Of a DNA stretch of 23,556 bases, positions 7,036-14,709 are shown one piece after another. Below the pieces are notes generated by a model that ran no database searches, had not been told where the DNA came from, and saw only the letters and a program-made list of their open reading frames with translations. This DNA is from an uncultured Bacteroidota bacterium (lineage in GTDB: Bacteria > Bacteroidota > Bacteroidia > Bacteroidales > P3). Location: positions 1 to 23,556 of the forward strand of contig UQXW01000036.1 in the NCBI GenBank assembly GCA_900545215.1. Direction: 5' to 3'. Numbering within the stretch: the first letter of the stretch is position 1; each line of letters starts with the position of its first letter. Both the position numbers and the translations under genes were made by a program.

Positions 7036-9300
7036 TTACTTGATATTAAGCCTGAAACCAAGGTAGAACAACCTTCCCATTACAGGTGCATAGACCACGG
7101 AGGCATCAAAGTGTTGGCTGAACGGTTGGTCTGCTCCGAATACAGGGGTGTCTTGTTTGTAATCCGTAAGGTTTTCTGCTCCCACATAGATGTCGAAGTT
7201 TTTGAACTTACGAGTTATCTGTGCCAACATGTATATGTATGCGTCCGCATAGTCTTTCTTGTAACCCACATTCAAAGGTATTCTCTGCTTACCGTTGAAC
7301 TGTGTCGTCAAATCGAACATCCATTTATCGTACTTGGTCTTGTAGGACAAGACAACCAAGCCTTTCCATTTTGCGACGTAAGGTTTCTCCATCAACTCGC
7401 CGTGATAAGTCGTCTTCACATCATTGTATCTTCCTGCCAAGGTGATATTGAACCTGTCAAAGGGTTCTATGTTGATATCCAACTGTGCTGCATTCGAATA
7501 ACTCTTGCCGTCAAGATTATAGAACCAAACCTCATTGGCACTCTTGTCCAAATCCATCACTACCTGATTGACAAAACGGGTATGATAATAGTCCAAAGCT
7601 ATGGTCATTTCCCTATCGCCTCCGAGTTTGATGGTTTGGGAAATATTCAATCCGCCGTTCCAAGCGTCTTCCATGTCGAGTTTTCCATCTACCTTGATGT
7701 TTCTGGACGATGCAAGTATTCCGAAATTATCCGCAATGATGTTTGCACTTCTGTAACCCTTTCCACCGGCTCCGCGGAATATCAAATCATCGGTTATCTT
7801 CCAACGGAAGTGTAAACGGGGCGTGATGATATGTTTCTCATAGAAAGAGTTGTAATCGTATCTTACTCCTGCTGTTGCGACGAACTTCTTATCGTATTTG
7901 AAACTGAACTGTCCGAAAACGCCGGGTACTATTTCCTGTTTGAAGAAATTGTCTTTCATTCCCTCTATATCGGATTGGAAAGCAGTCGCACCGAGGTAGG
8001 GCATGCTGAAAAGGTCTTCCTTCGTATCGGAATAACGGAAACTTGCTCCGAAATCGACGCTGTGTCCGCCCCAAATCTCGCTGTTCACAAGCACATTGGC
8101 ATAAACATCGCCCTCTGTGCCTTTATAATTTGTCAATCCGTAGTATGCGTCTTGTTTGAAATAGGTTGCGGAAACCTGTGTACCGAAAGAGGAAGCATTG
8201 TTTATGGGAGCTCCGTTCTTTGTGAAGAAGTGAATACGGTCGGTCGTACCTCCGAGACCGTAAATGCTGTCGCTGCCTCTCATACTCTTTTCAAAATTCA
8301 TATCACCGCCCACTCTCTCTTCGTGAGTGTAGTTAATCATGGTCTGAGAGCAAATTCCGTCCGGAACTTCGTACGTCCAACGGTTGGCAACATTGATTTG
8401 AGTTTGCTTCGGATAGTCCATGAATCCGTCTCCGTGGTGGTATCCTCCCCTGTTTCCCAAATGGTCGTAAGCCTTGAATTGGTTTGTCGTTCCGTAAACA
8501 TAGAATCCGGTCGATAACTTGTCGTTGAACATTATGTTTGTTTTGGCACTCAACTCGCTTTTCAACTCGTTGTTCACGTAAGCGTTCAAAGAAAACAAGT
8601 CTCCTTTGTTAGGCTTCTCGTATTCCAAATCTATTATTCCGGTAATGGTTTCATAGCCGTGCTTTACGGTCGCAACGCCCTTGCTGACGGAAATACTTTC
8701 CATCCAATTACCCGGAACGTATCCCAATCCGAAAGGAGCGGACAAACCTCTCAAAAACGGCATGTTCTCGAGCAACAACTGAGAATACACTCCCGTCAAT
8801 CCCAACAACTGAATTTGCTTACTGCCGCTCACGGCGTCCGAATAACCGACATCTACCGAAGCAGAATTTTCAAAACTCTCCCCGAGATTGCAGCAAGCCA
8901 AGTGTTTCAAACCCTCGGAGGAAATTATCTCTTTTTGTTCGAGGCTCATTTTGGAAAGATAATTGCTTTTCATTCTTTCCTTTATTTCAACGACGTTCAA
9001 CATCTCGCCAACCGCTCTCATGGCAACCTCTATGTTCGTTTTTTCTTCCACATCCACCGTATCGGAAGCATAACCCGTATAACTGAATATCAATTTGCGT
9101 TGCTCCGGTTTCTTGCGGACTATCGTAAACACTCCATCTACATCCGTTATGGTTCCACCGCCGCCGTTCAACCAATAAACATTACAACTCGGAAGAGTTT
9201 CCTTTGTCTTTTCATCAAAAACCTTTCCGCTTATCTTTTGAGCCGCAGCATCGAAGAACAAGCAACTCAACAGCATAACAAAAATAAATCTGTACTTCAT
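7036..9300 (-). CDS. TonB-dependent outer-membrane receptor, probably metal or metal-complex uptake
   Basis: Imports a ligand across the outer membrane using TonB-ExbBD energy. It has a signal peptide (MKYRFIFVMLLSCLFFDAAAQ), a carboxypeptidase-regulatory-like domain (about 22-100, ISGKVFDEKTKE...TDVDGVFTI), a plug domain (about 105-230; LQKEII-like start, QIQLLGLTGVYSQLLLE, SVSKGVATVKHG) and a 22-strand-type barrel to the C-terminal LGFRLNIK. A vicinal ACCNL motif (C136-C137) in the plug, before SASVDVGYSDAVSG, is a feature I recall from a Bacteroidota receptor subgroup thought to handle metals. ATG 9298-9300 was preferred over the GTG three codons earlier because it begins the signal peptide. 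The small metal-binding protein lies downstream, so the two probably act on the same ligand. No SusD-like partner is present, which argues against glycan uptake. Confidence 0.9.
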   Translation of the reverse strand: MKYRFIFVMLLSCLFFDAAAQKISGKVFDEKTKETLPSCNVYWLNGGGGTITDVDGVFTIVRKKPEQRKLIFSYTGYASDTVDVEEKTNIEVAMRAVGEMLNVVEIKERMKSNYLSKMSLEQKEIISSEGLKHLACCNLGESFENSASVDVGYSDAVSGSKQIQLLGLTGVYSQLLLENMPFLRGLSAPFGLGYVPGNWMESISVSKGVATVKHGYETITGIIDLEYEKPNKGDLFSLNAYVNNELKSELSAKTNIMFNDKLSTGFYVYGTTNQFKAYDHLGNRGGYHHGDGFMDYPKQTQINVANRWTYEVPDGICSQTMINYTHEERVGGDMNFEKSMRGSDSIYGLGGTTDRIHFFTKNGAPINNASSFGTQVSATYFKQDAYYGLTNYKGTEGDVYANVLVNSEIWGGHSVDFGASFRYSDTKEDLFSMPYLGATAFQSDIEGMKDNFFKQEIVPGVFGQFSFKYDKKFVATAGVRYDYNSFYEKHIITPRLHFRWKITDDLIFRGAGGKGYRSANIIADNFGILASSRNIKVDGKLDMEDAWNGGLNISQTIKLGGDREMTIALDYYHTRFVNQVVMDLDKSANEVWFYNLDGKSYSNAAQLDINIEPFDRFNITLAGRYNDVKTTYHGELMEKPYVAKWKGLVVLSYKTKYDKWMFDLTTQFNGKQRIPLNVGYKKDYADAYIYMLAQITRKFKNFDIYVGAENLTDYKQDTPVFGADQPFSQHFDASVVYAPVMGRLFYLGFRLNIK

Positions 9301-9373
9301 GTCTCTCACTTTTTGGACTTCGTATGCTTAGACGACTTGCAAAGGGATTTATTACAGATATTGCGAAAAAAAT

Positions 9374-9390
9374 ATATCGAAAAACGATAT
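9374..9390. promoter_or_regulatory. Inverted repeat in the divergent receptor/sufS intergenic region
   Basis: ATATCG (9374-9379) and CGATAT (9385-9390) flank AAAAA. The position between two divergent starts (9300 and 9483) suits an operator for the receptor gene. No regulator family can be assigned from the sequence. Confidence 0.3.
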
Positions 9391-9438
9391 TTCGATTGTT
9401 TTCGGACTTCGAGAAAATCCGAAGAGTATGTTTATTTG

Positions 9439-9446
9439 TATCTTTG
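9439..9446 (+). promoter_or_regulatory. Minus-7 box for the cysteine desulfurase
   Basis: TATCTTTG followed by CA matches TAnnTTTG and ends 36 bp before the ATG at 9483. No clear minus-33 TTTG was found at the usual distance. Confidence 0.6.
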
Positions 9447-9482
9447 CAAAGCGGTTGGAAGAACTGCATAAAAGTAAAGTTT

Positions 9483-10703
9483 ATGGATATAAGTGCAATA
9501 AGAGAAGATTTCCCGCTCTTGAAAGAAAAGGTGAACGGCAAGCCCTTGATTTATCTCGATAATGCTGCCACCACTCAAAAACCCGATAAGGTAATCGCTG
9601 CCATCGATTATTACTATCGTCATCAAAATGCCAATGTACACAGAGGTGTTCACACTTTGAGCCAAACGGCAACGGATTTGTTTGAAACCGTAAGGGGAAA
9701 AGTGTGCAAATTCATGAATGCACGAGAAAGCTGCGAAATCGTTTTCACAAGAGGTGCAACCGAAGGGCTTAATCTTTTGGCTGAGACACTTACACAATCC
9801 ATGAAAACGGGCGATGAAATACTGATTTCCGAAAGCGAACACCACTCGAACATCGTACCATGGCAGTTGGCTGCTCAAAAACGCGGTTTGGTCATCAAAG
9901 TACTACCTATCGACGATGAGGGTATGTTGCGATACGATATGTTGGACGAATTGCTCGGTGAGAAAACAAAAATAGTTTCCGTTGCACATGTTTCCAATTC
10001 CCTCGGAGTGGTCAATGATGTGAAAACGGTTTTCTCGAAAGTTCGCAACAAATGCGGCAAAGAAATGCGAACCATTGTCGATGGAGCTCAGGGAATAGTG
10101 CATAGAAAGGTTGATGTGCAGGATATGGATTGCGATTTTTATTGTTTTTCCGCCCACAAGTTGTATGCACCGATGGGAATAGGCGTTGTCTGTGGCAAAC
10201 AAGAACTTTGGGAAAACATGCCGCCATATCAGGGAGGAGGAGAAATGATAAAGGATGTAGATTTTTCGGGAACGACATTCAACGTTCCTCCTTACAGATT
10301 CGAAGCCGGAACTCCTGCCGTGGCAGATGTCGCAGGCTTAGGTGCTGCCTTGGATTATTTGGAAACAATCGGGCTTGATGATATTTTCGCTCATGAAAAC
10401 GTCATAATGGAATATGCACAAGAACGTTTGAGTAATACAAAAGGCGTAAAGGTTTATGCAGCAAAAGCACCAAAGGCAGGCAGTCTTTCTTTCAACGTGG
10501 AGGGTTTACACCCTTTCGATGTAGGTACGCTTTTGGATCAAATGGGTGTGGCAATACGAACAGGACACCACTGTGCCCAGCCGGTAATGAAACACTTCGA
10601 TATACCCGGTACGGCAAGAGCATCTTTTGCCCTTTACACAACAAAAGAAGAAATAGACATTTTCGTCAATGCTTTGGAAAGAGTAATAAAAATGTTGGCA
10701 TAA
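9483..10703 (+). CDS. sufS: SufS-type cysteine desulfurase
   Basis: A PLP enzyme that removes sulfur from L-cysteine as a protein-bound persulfide for Fe-S cluster assembly. The 406-residue length matches group II desulfurases. The N-terminus FPLLKEKVNGKPLIYLDNAATTQKP is typical, the PLP-binding Lys is K226 in SAHKLYAP, and the catalytic Cys is C364 in RTGHHCAQP, the same numbering as E. coli SufS. The start was placed at ATG 9483; the 53 codons upstream in frame run through the promoter and are not protein-like. The IMPACT-family gene follows after 13 nt, so they may be co-transcribed. No sufBCD or sufE lies next to it, so it may instead be a CsdA-like housekeeping enzyme, but the assignment to the SufS/CsdA group is firm. 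Confidence 0.93.
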   Translation: MDISAIREDFPLLKEKVNGKPLIYLDNAATTQKPDKVIAAIDYYYRHQNANVHRGVHTLSQTATDLFETVRGKVCKFMNARESCEIVFTRGATEGLNLLAETLTQSMKTGDEILISESEHHSNIVPWQLAAQKRGLVIKVLPIDDEGMLRYDMLDELLGEKTKIVSVAHVSNSLGVVNDVKTVFSKVRNKCGKEMRTIVDGAQGIVHRKVDVQDMDCDFYCFSAHKLYAPMGIGVVCGKQELWENMPPYQGGGEMIKDVDFSGTTFNVPPYRFEAGTPAVADVAGLGAALDYLETIGLDDIFAHENVIMEYAQERLSNTKGVKVYAAKAPKAGSLSFNVEGLHPFDVGTLLDQMGVAIRTGHHCAQPVMKHFDIPGTARASFALYTTKEEIDIFVNALERVIKMLA

Positions 10704-10716
10704 AAGTTCTGCGAGA

Positions 10717-11325
10717 ATGACAGACAGCTATCTGACCGTTGAAAATCGAGCCGAGACATTATATAAGGAAAAAGGCAGCAAATTCTTTTCTTTCGTCTTT
10801 CCGGTGAAAGACCTCACCGAAGTGAAAAGCATTTTGGACGAACTTAAAAAGAAATACTACGATGCCACACACCATTGTTACGCATATATATTGGGCTTCG
10901 AGAAAGAGACTTTCCGAATGAATGATGACGGAGAACCTTCTTCAACGGCAGGTAAACCGATATACGGGCAGTTGCAATCGAAAAATCTTACCAATGTATT
11001 ACTTGTAGTGATTCGTTATTTCGGAGGAACAAAGCTTGGTGTAAGCGGATTGATTAAGGCATATAAAACGGCTGCTGCGGAATGCTTGTCGGCAGCAATG
11101 ATTGTTGAAAAAAAAGTACGGCTGTCATATAAAGTGATGTTTCCTTACGAAAAAATGAATGCCGTAATGAGTCTGTTGAAAGAAATAAAAGCAGAGCAAA
11201 CAAAGCATATATTTGAAACGGAGTGCAGTATGGAAATCTTGATTGAAAGCAGTCAACAAAATAAATTCGAGGACGCAATTTCAAAGATTGAAAAAACAAA
11301 TTTTTCTCTTTTGGCAAGGTTGTGA
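10717..11325 (+). CDS. IMPACT/YigZ family protein (UPF0029)
   Basis: A 202-residue protein with the UPF0029 N-terminal domain and a ferredoxin-like DUF1949-type C-terminal half. Diagnostic segments are DATHHCYAYILG, the NDDGEPSSTAGKPI motif (about 68-81) and VIRYFGGTKLGVSGLIKAY. E. coli YigZ and yeast Yih1/IMPACT share this fold. The eukaryotic members affect translation control via Gcn1/Gcn2, but the bacterial role is not settled. The start codon is 13 nt after the sufS stop with no promoter between them, so it is probably in the same transcript. Normal length, no oddities. Confidence 0.92.
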   Translation: MTDSYLTVENRAETLYKEKGSKFFSFVFPVKDLTEVKSILDELKKKYYDATHHCYAYILGFEKETFRMNDDGEPSSTAGKPIYGQLQSKNLTNVLLVVIRYFGGTKLGVSGLIKAYKTAAAECLSAAMIVEKKVRLSYKVMFPYEKMNAVMSLLKEIKAEQTKHIFETECSMEILIESSQQNKFEDAISKIEKTNFSLLARL

Positions 11326-11632
11326 TTGTTCATATTGCTGTCTTTTGAAATCAAAAGCCTGATTGCCATAACTTTGTTCTTGTTGAAAAGATATGCTTTT
11401 CCTGTGAAGAAAAATCGCTTGAAAATTGTTTGAATGGTATTTTTTTTGTAAGGGAGTTGTAAAGCGTACGTAAACATGGCTCATGAGCTGTCTAAACTCA
11501 AACATTACTGCCTTTTAATCGCCTTTCCCTCTCTTCGGCTGCAAAAACGGACACCTTTGCTCGGCTTTTCTGTAAGAATATTTTTCGACATTTCCAAAAT
11601 GAAATCGGAAAATATTTTCCACAATAAAGAGT
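11326..11632. other. Long leader region upstream of dnaA, no gene
   Basis: About 300 bp without a supportable protein. It holds a good promoter (11344-11376, listed separately), a hairpin GAAAAG-ATATG-CTTTTC at 11385-11401 just after its expected transcription start, and a T8 run at 11440-11447 that could end a short RNA. The rest up to 11606 shows nothing recognisable apart from a weak inverted repeat CATTT...AAATG at 11589-11601. Confidence 0.4.
11344..11376 (+). promoter_or_regulatory. Distal promoter upstream of dnaA
   Basis: TTTG at 11344-11347 and TAACTTTG at 11369-11376 with 21 bp between is a full match to the Bacteroidota minus-33/minus-7 pair, among the best in the window. The minus-33 lies within a 7-bp inverted repeat CTTTTGA-AA-TCAAAAG (11342-11357). 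It could drive dnaA with a long leader or a separate short RNA. Confidence 0.55.
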
Positions 11633-11640
11633 TAACTTTG
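11607..11640 (+). promoter_or_regulatory. Proximal dnaA promoter with palindrome and overlapping DnaA box
   Basis: A minus-7 box TAACTTTG lies at 11633-11640. Just upstream is a perfect 14-bp palindrome GGAAAATATTTTCC (11607-11620) whose right half overlaps TTTTCCACA (11615-11623), a match to the DnaA-box consensus TTWTNCACA. The layout suggests DnaA autoregulation, with the site covering the minus-33 region. This is inference. Only one DnaA box was seen, so it is not evidence for a replication origin. Confidence 0.5.
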
Positions 11641-11661
11641 CCAAGCAAAAAGGAGGAAGAT

Positions 11662-11742
11662 ATGTTCACTTCTCAAAAATCAAGAAAAGCATCATTTCTC
11701 CTATTAGAGAAGACTATTGGTATAATTAGACAAAGTAACTGA
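11662..11742 (+). CDS. Possible 26-residue leader peptide upstream of dnaA
   Basis: ATG 11662 is preceded by AGGAGG (11651-11656) at an ideal 5-nt spacing. Strong Shine-Dalgarno sites are uncommon in Bacteroidota, so this one is conspicuous. The ORF reads MFTSQKSRKASF, then LLLEKTIGIIRQSN, and stops at TGA 11740-11742, eight bases before the dnaA ATG at 11751 and in a different frame. The stop overlaps a GAGG (11741-11744) placed to serve as the dnaA ribosome site, so translation of the leader could be coupled to dnaA. No family is recognised. It may be chance, since the ORF is short and the purine-rich sequence could have another role. Confidence 0.4.
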   Translation: MFTSQKSRKASFLLLEKTIGIIRQSN

Positions 11743-11750
11743 GGTATTAA

Positions 11751-13181
11751 ATGCAAAAAGATTGTAACCAAGTTTGGCAGAACTGTTTGGACTTCATCAA
11801 GGACATATTGCCCGATAAGCATATATTTGAAACATGGTTTGTTCCACTCAAACCTCTTGCCCTTCAAGACGGTGCTTTGACGCTTAAAGTTCCCAGCATG
11901 TTCTTTTGCGAATGGTTGGAAGCAAATTATATCGGAGAATTGCGTGCAGCCATAAAAAAGGAATTGGGAGACGGAGGTAAACTTATTTATTCCATCGCCA
12001 TAGACGGCTCTGCCGTCGGACAAGATGTGCAACTGCCGTCAAGCGATAGAACAGCCACACAGAACAGTCCCACAACAATACCCGTAAACATAGATACGAA
12101 TGTGAAAGATTTTCCGAATCCTTTTGTGATACCGGGATTGAAAAAAGTCAAAGTCAACTCGCAATTAGACGAAAACTACTCTTTCGAGAACTTTGTGGAA
12201 GGAGCCTGCAACAGATTGGCACGTTCCGCTGGTTATGCAGTTGCACAAAACCCCGGTAAGACATCATTCAATCCTCTTTTCATCTACGGCTCCGTAGGTT
12301 TGGGCAAAACCCACCTCGTTCATGCAATCGGGTTGGAGACAAAGCAACGCTATCCCGACAAAACGGTGCTTTACATCAGTGCAGAGCAATTCTTCCAACA
12401 ATATATCGATAGCGTAAAGAATAAAACGACGAGCGACTTCCTTCAATTCTATCAAATGATGATAGATGTCCTTATCATAGACGACATACAATTCTTTGCC
12501 AACAAACAAGCTACCCAAGACATCTTCTTCCAAATCTTCAACGGACTGCACTCCGCAGGCAAACAGTTAATCATAACCTCAGACAAATCTCCTGCCGAAC
12601 TATCGGGCTTGGAACAAAGGGTCATTTCACGTCTGAAATGGGGACTTAGTGCCGACCTGCAAATACCTGATGCACCCACAAGGGTGGAAATCATAAAGCG
12701 TAAACTGAGAAAAGACGGCATAAGCATGCCGGAAGACGTCATAGAATACCTTGCATATAATGTAAGTAGCAGTGTAAGGGAATTGGAAGGCGTTCTCATC
12801 TCTCTTCTTTTCCAAAGCTCCATCGACAAGAAAGAGATAACCATCGATTTGGCAAAAGAACTCATAGACAAATTCGTTAAGAATTCCGCAAGAGAGATGT
12901 CGATAGAATACATACAGAAAGTCGTTTGCGATTACTTCTCCGTGCCGGTCAGTGTCATGCTGTCGAAAACCCGTAAAGGCAACGTTGTTGCAGCACGCCA
13001 CATTTCGATGTTCCTATCTCGTAAACACACTCACGAATCCCTTGCAGTCATCGGCTCCAAATGCGGAAACAAAGACCATGCAACCGTTCTCCACGCTTGC
13101 AAATCCGTTAAGAACAGCTATGAAACCGACCGACGTTTCCGAGCAGACTTGGACGAAATCGAAAAACGCATAACAGAATAA
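11751..13181 (+). CDS. dnaA: Chromosomal replication initiator protein DnaA
   Basis: An ATP-dependent initiator that binds DnaA boxes and opens oriC. The 476-residue protein has all four domains: domain I (1-85, WQNCLDFIKDILPDKHIFETWF), a variable linker (about 86-135), the AAA+ domain with Walker A GSVGLGKTH (180-188) and Walker B LIIDDIQF (241-248), sensor and arginine-finger regions (QRVISRLKWGL), and the C-terminal helix-turn-helix with ARHISMFLSRKHTHESL and the signature CGNKDHATVLHACKSV. The start ATG 11751 gives the usual domain I length. Upstream are two promoter candidates, a DnaA box and a leader ORF; downstream is a strong terminator. No dnaN follows, which is common in Bacteroidota. 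Confidence 0.97.
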   Translation: MQKDCNQVWQNCLDFIKDILPDKHIFETWFVPLKPLALQDGALTLKVPSMFFCEWLEANYIGELRAAIKKELGDGGKLIYSIAIDGSAVGQDVQLPSSDRTATQNSPTTIPVNIDTNVKDFPNPFVIPGLKKVKVNSQLDENYSFENFVEGACNRLARSAGYAVAQNPGKTSFNPLFIYGSVGLGKTHLVHAIGLETKQRYPDKTVLYISAEQFFQQYIDSVKNKTTSDFLQFYQMMIDVLIIDDIQFFANKQATQDIFFQIFNGLHSAGKQLIITSDKSPAELSGLEQRVISRLKWGLSADLQIPDAPTRVEIIKRKLRKDGISMPEDVIEYLAYNVSSSVRELEGVLISLLFQSSIDKKEITIDLAKELIDKFVKNSAREMSIEYIQKVVCDYFSVPVSVMLSKTRKGNVVAARHISMFLSRKHTHESLAVIGSKCGNKDHATVLHACKSVKNSYETDRRFRADLDEIEKRITE

Positions 13182-13214
13182 CACAGCATAAACATAACAA
13201 TTCTTCATAACCGA

Positions 13215-13250
13215 AACACCCCTGCCATCAACGACAGGGGTGTTTTTCTT
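13215..13250 (+). terminator. Intrinsic terminator of dnaA
   Basis: AACACCCCTG (13215-13224) pairs perfectly with CAGGGGTGTT (13235-13244) around a 10-nt loop and runs into TTTCTTTCC. It begins 33 nt after the dnaA stop. Confidence 0.92.
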
Positions 13251-13548
13251 TCCACGCCTATACTCCTATTCAAAAGCATCATTATCCGTCAACCTTTTTG
13301 CTGTGCAGTAAAATCCGCTCGGAAGAAAAAGAAAAGAGGATACAAACCGCCAAGAAAGCGGATGCGACAGAATTAGCAAACAGATAAATCCGCACATCCG
13401 TTTTTTCTAATGTCTTGCAGACAAGAAAAAATCGGTAAGTCGGCAAGCTATCACCACGTTTAGAGATTGCTTTTGAGCAAAGCACCGATTTCCGAAAAGC
13501 AAAAACAAACTCCGTGGAATAAAATGCCGTTTTATTCAGACATTCCGC
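13251..13548. other. Convergent intergenic region with two AT hairpins
   Basis: No gene seen between the dnaA terminator and the convergent DUF2027-Smr gene. A hairpin at 13401-13431 has TTTTTTCT and TGTCT arms pairing with AGACA and AGAAAAAA (2-nt bulge, 3-nt loop). A second, GAATAAAA-TGCCG-TTTTATTC at 13517-13537, starts 11 nt after the minus-strand stop and is the likeliest terminator for that operon, though its T run is poor. Confidence 0.45.
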
Positions 13549-14697
13549 TTATCGTATTTTTGCAGGACTTGCTCCTATATATACTTCCGTCGCACCGGTG
13601 CCGTATTTTGCCATCGAGGCGGCGAAATAGTGTATTCCCTTGTACTTGTCGAACTCTTTGCATAACTCCTTCTTCAAAACCCCTTGACCGACTCCGTGAA
13701 TGAAGATAATTCTATCGAGGTTTTCCGTTATTGCTTCGTTGAGGCATTTCACGGCATAGTCGAGTTGCAATTTCAACATTTGCTCAGGCTTCATGTTCCC
13801 TTCGTTTTCCGTCAGCTCTTCTATGTGCAAATCAACCTCGGCAGTCTTTGCGTCCAACTTATGCCTGCTTAACAAAGTGTCTTCAATGTTGCGACTTACC
13901 TTATTGATGATTTGTTGTTCCGTTTTTTCGTTTGCCTCATCTTTCTTGACATTTGCATTCTGCAAGAAAGTGCCTACGGCGAACATGGAGCAGACAGGAT
14001 ACATTATTGCTTTCTCTTCAAAAAATGCGGTATGGATAAAACTGCCTTCGGTGAAGAACTTGTTCGTTCTTATCTTCAATTCGCAATTTACGGGCATGAA
14101 TACTTGTTCCGCTTCATCATCATGGAACATCAACTGCACACAAGCCTTTTTCCATGCTTCAAGTCTCTCTCTCGAAATGGTTTCCACAAGTATTTTCTCT
14201 GCCTTTTCCAAAGTTCCGAAATCTTCCGAAACAAATCCTTTCTCCTCATCAGCCAAAAGAATCGAATAAATAATTCTGTGTTTTGTGTGATTGATGAGAT
14301 AAACATCTATGTCTCCATACACAAGCCACCTTTGCTCATGGGGAACGAAACAAAGATAAATCCCTTCGCTCGTTTGGTCTCTCATCTTGTTGAGATATAG
14401 CGGACTTATCCTTTGTTCCGCATCATCGTCTTCCTCTTCCGACGGATAATAATCTTTTTCCGAAAAACTTTGCTTAGGTTCCGATTTTTCTTCCTGCCCG
14501 TTCTCTTGCGGAGAGCAAAAGAATGCTCCTGCCGAATCTTCGCATGCATCGAGTATAAGGTCGCTTACTAATGTCGGTATCTCGAATCCGCTCTCGTCTT
14601 CCACGTTTGCGACATTCGTTGCCGCAAAAGAACGTATTATTCCGCCGCCTTGACTGCTTAGGAACTTGACTTTGTCTCCTATTTTGAACTTTCCCAT
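13549..14697 (-). CDS. DUF2027 protein with C-terminal Smr domain
   Basis: A 382-residue, apparently cytosolic protein. The N-terminus (KIGDKVKFLSSQGGGIIRSF) is an SH3-like DUF2027 start typical of Bacteroidota, followed by an acidic linker (about 60-95, many Glu/Asp) and a central beta-rich region. The C-terminus is a small MutS-related (Smr) domain with VDLHIEEL (288-295) and HGVGQGVLKKEL (from 334), the conserved nucleic-acid-binding/nuclease-like loop. Smr domains in MutS2 and others cut or bind branched DNA or collided-ribosome mRNA. Which applies here is unknown. It lies 12 nt after mpl on the same strand and is the last gene of the probable operon. Confidence 0.85.
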   Translation of the reverse strand: MGKFKIGDKVKFLSSQGGGIIRSFAATNVANVEDESGFEIPTLVSDLILDACEDSAGAFFCSPQENGQEEKSEPKQSFSEKDYYPSEEEDDDAEQRISPLYLNKMRDQTSEGIYLCFVPHEQRWLVYGDIDVYLINHTKHRIIYSILLADEEKGFVSEDFGTLEKAEKILVETISRERLEAWKKACVQLMFHDDEAEQVFMPVNCELKIRTNKFFTEGSFIHTAFFEEKAIMYPVCSMFAVGTFLQNANVKKDEANEKTEQQIINKVSRNIEDTLLSRHKLDAKTAEVDLHIEELTENEGNMKPEQMLKLQLDYAVKCLNEAITENLDRIIFIHGVGQGVLKKELCKEFDKYKGIHYFAASMAKYGTGATEVYIGASPAKIR

Positions 14698-14709
14698 TTT
14701 TTATTTGCT

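Noticed and set aside
6841..7815. Open reading frame of 324 codons on the plus strand
   Set aside because: It runs entirely antisense to the TonB-dependent receptor and the signal peptide of the metal-binding gene; translation looks like shadow coding with no domain, and the sense frames are convincing.
8659..9471. Open reading frame of 270 codons on the plus strand
   Set aside because: Antisense to the receptor N-terminus and continuing over the intergenic region; no recognisable features.
9324..9482. N-terminal extension of the cysteine desulfurase
   Set aside because: The 53 extra codons cover the promoter and the inverted repeat; the ATG at 9483 gives the family's normal length and catalytic residue numbering.
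11476..11661. Upstream extension of the dnaA leader ORF (start at 11476)
   Set aside because: The extended frame crosses the palindrome, the DnaA box and the promoter and its translation is not protein-like; only the short ORF from 11662 has a ribosome site.
11326..11750. Replication origin next to dnaA
   Set aside because: Only one DnaA-box match was seen and there is no cluster of boxes or AT-rich 13-mer array, so an origin call is not supported.
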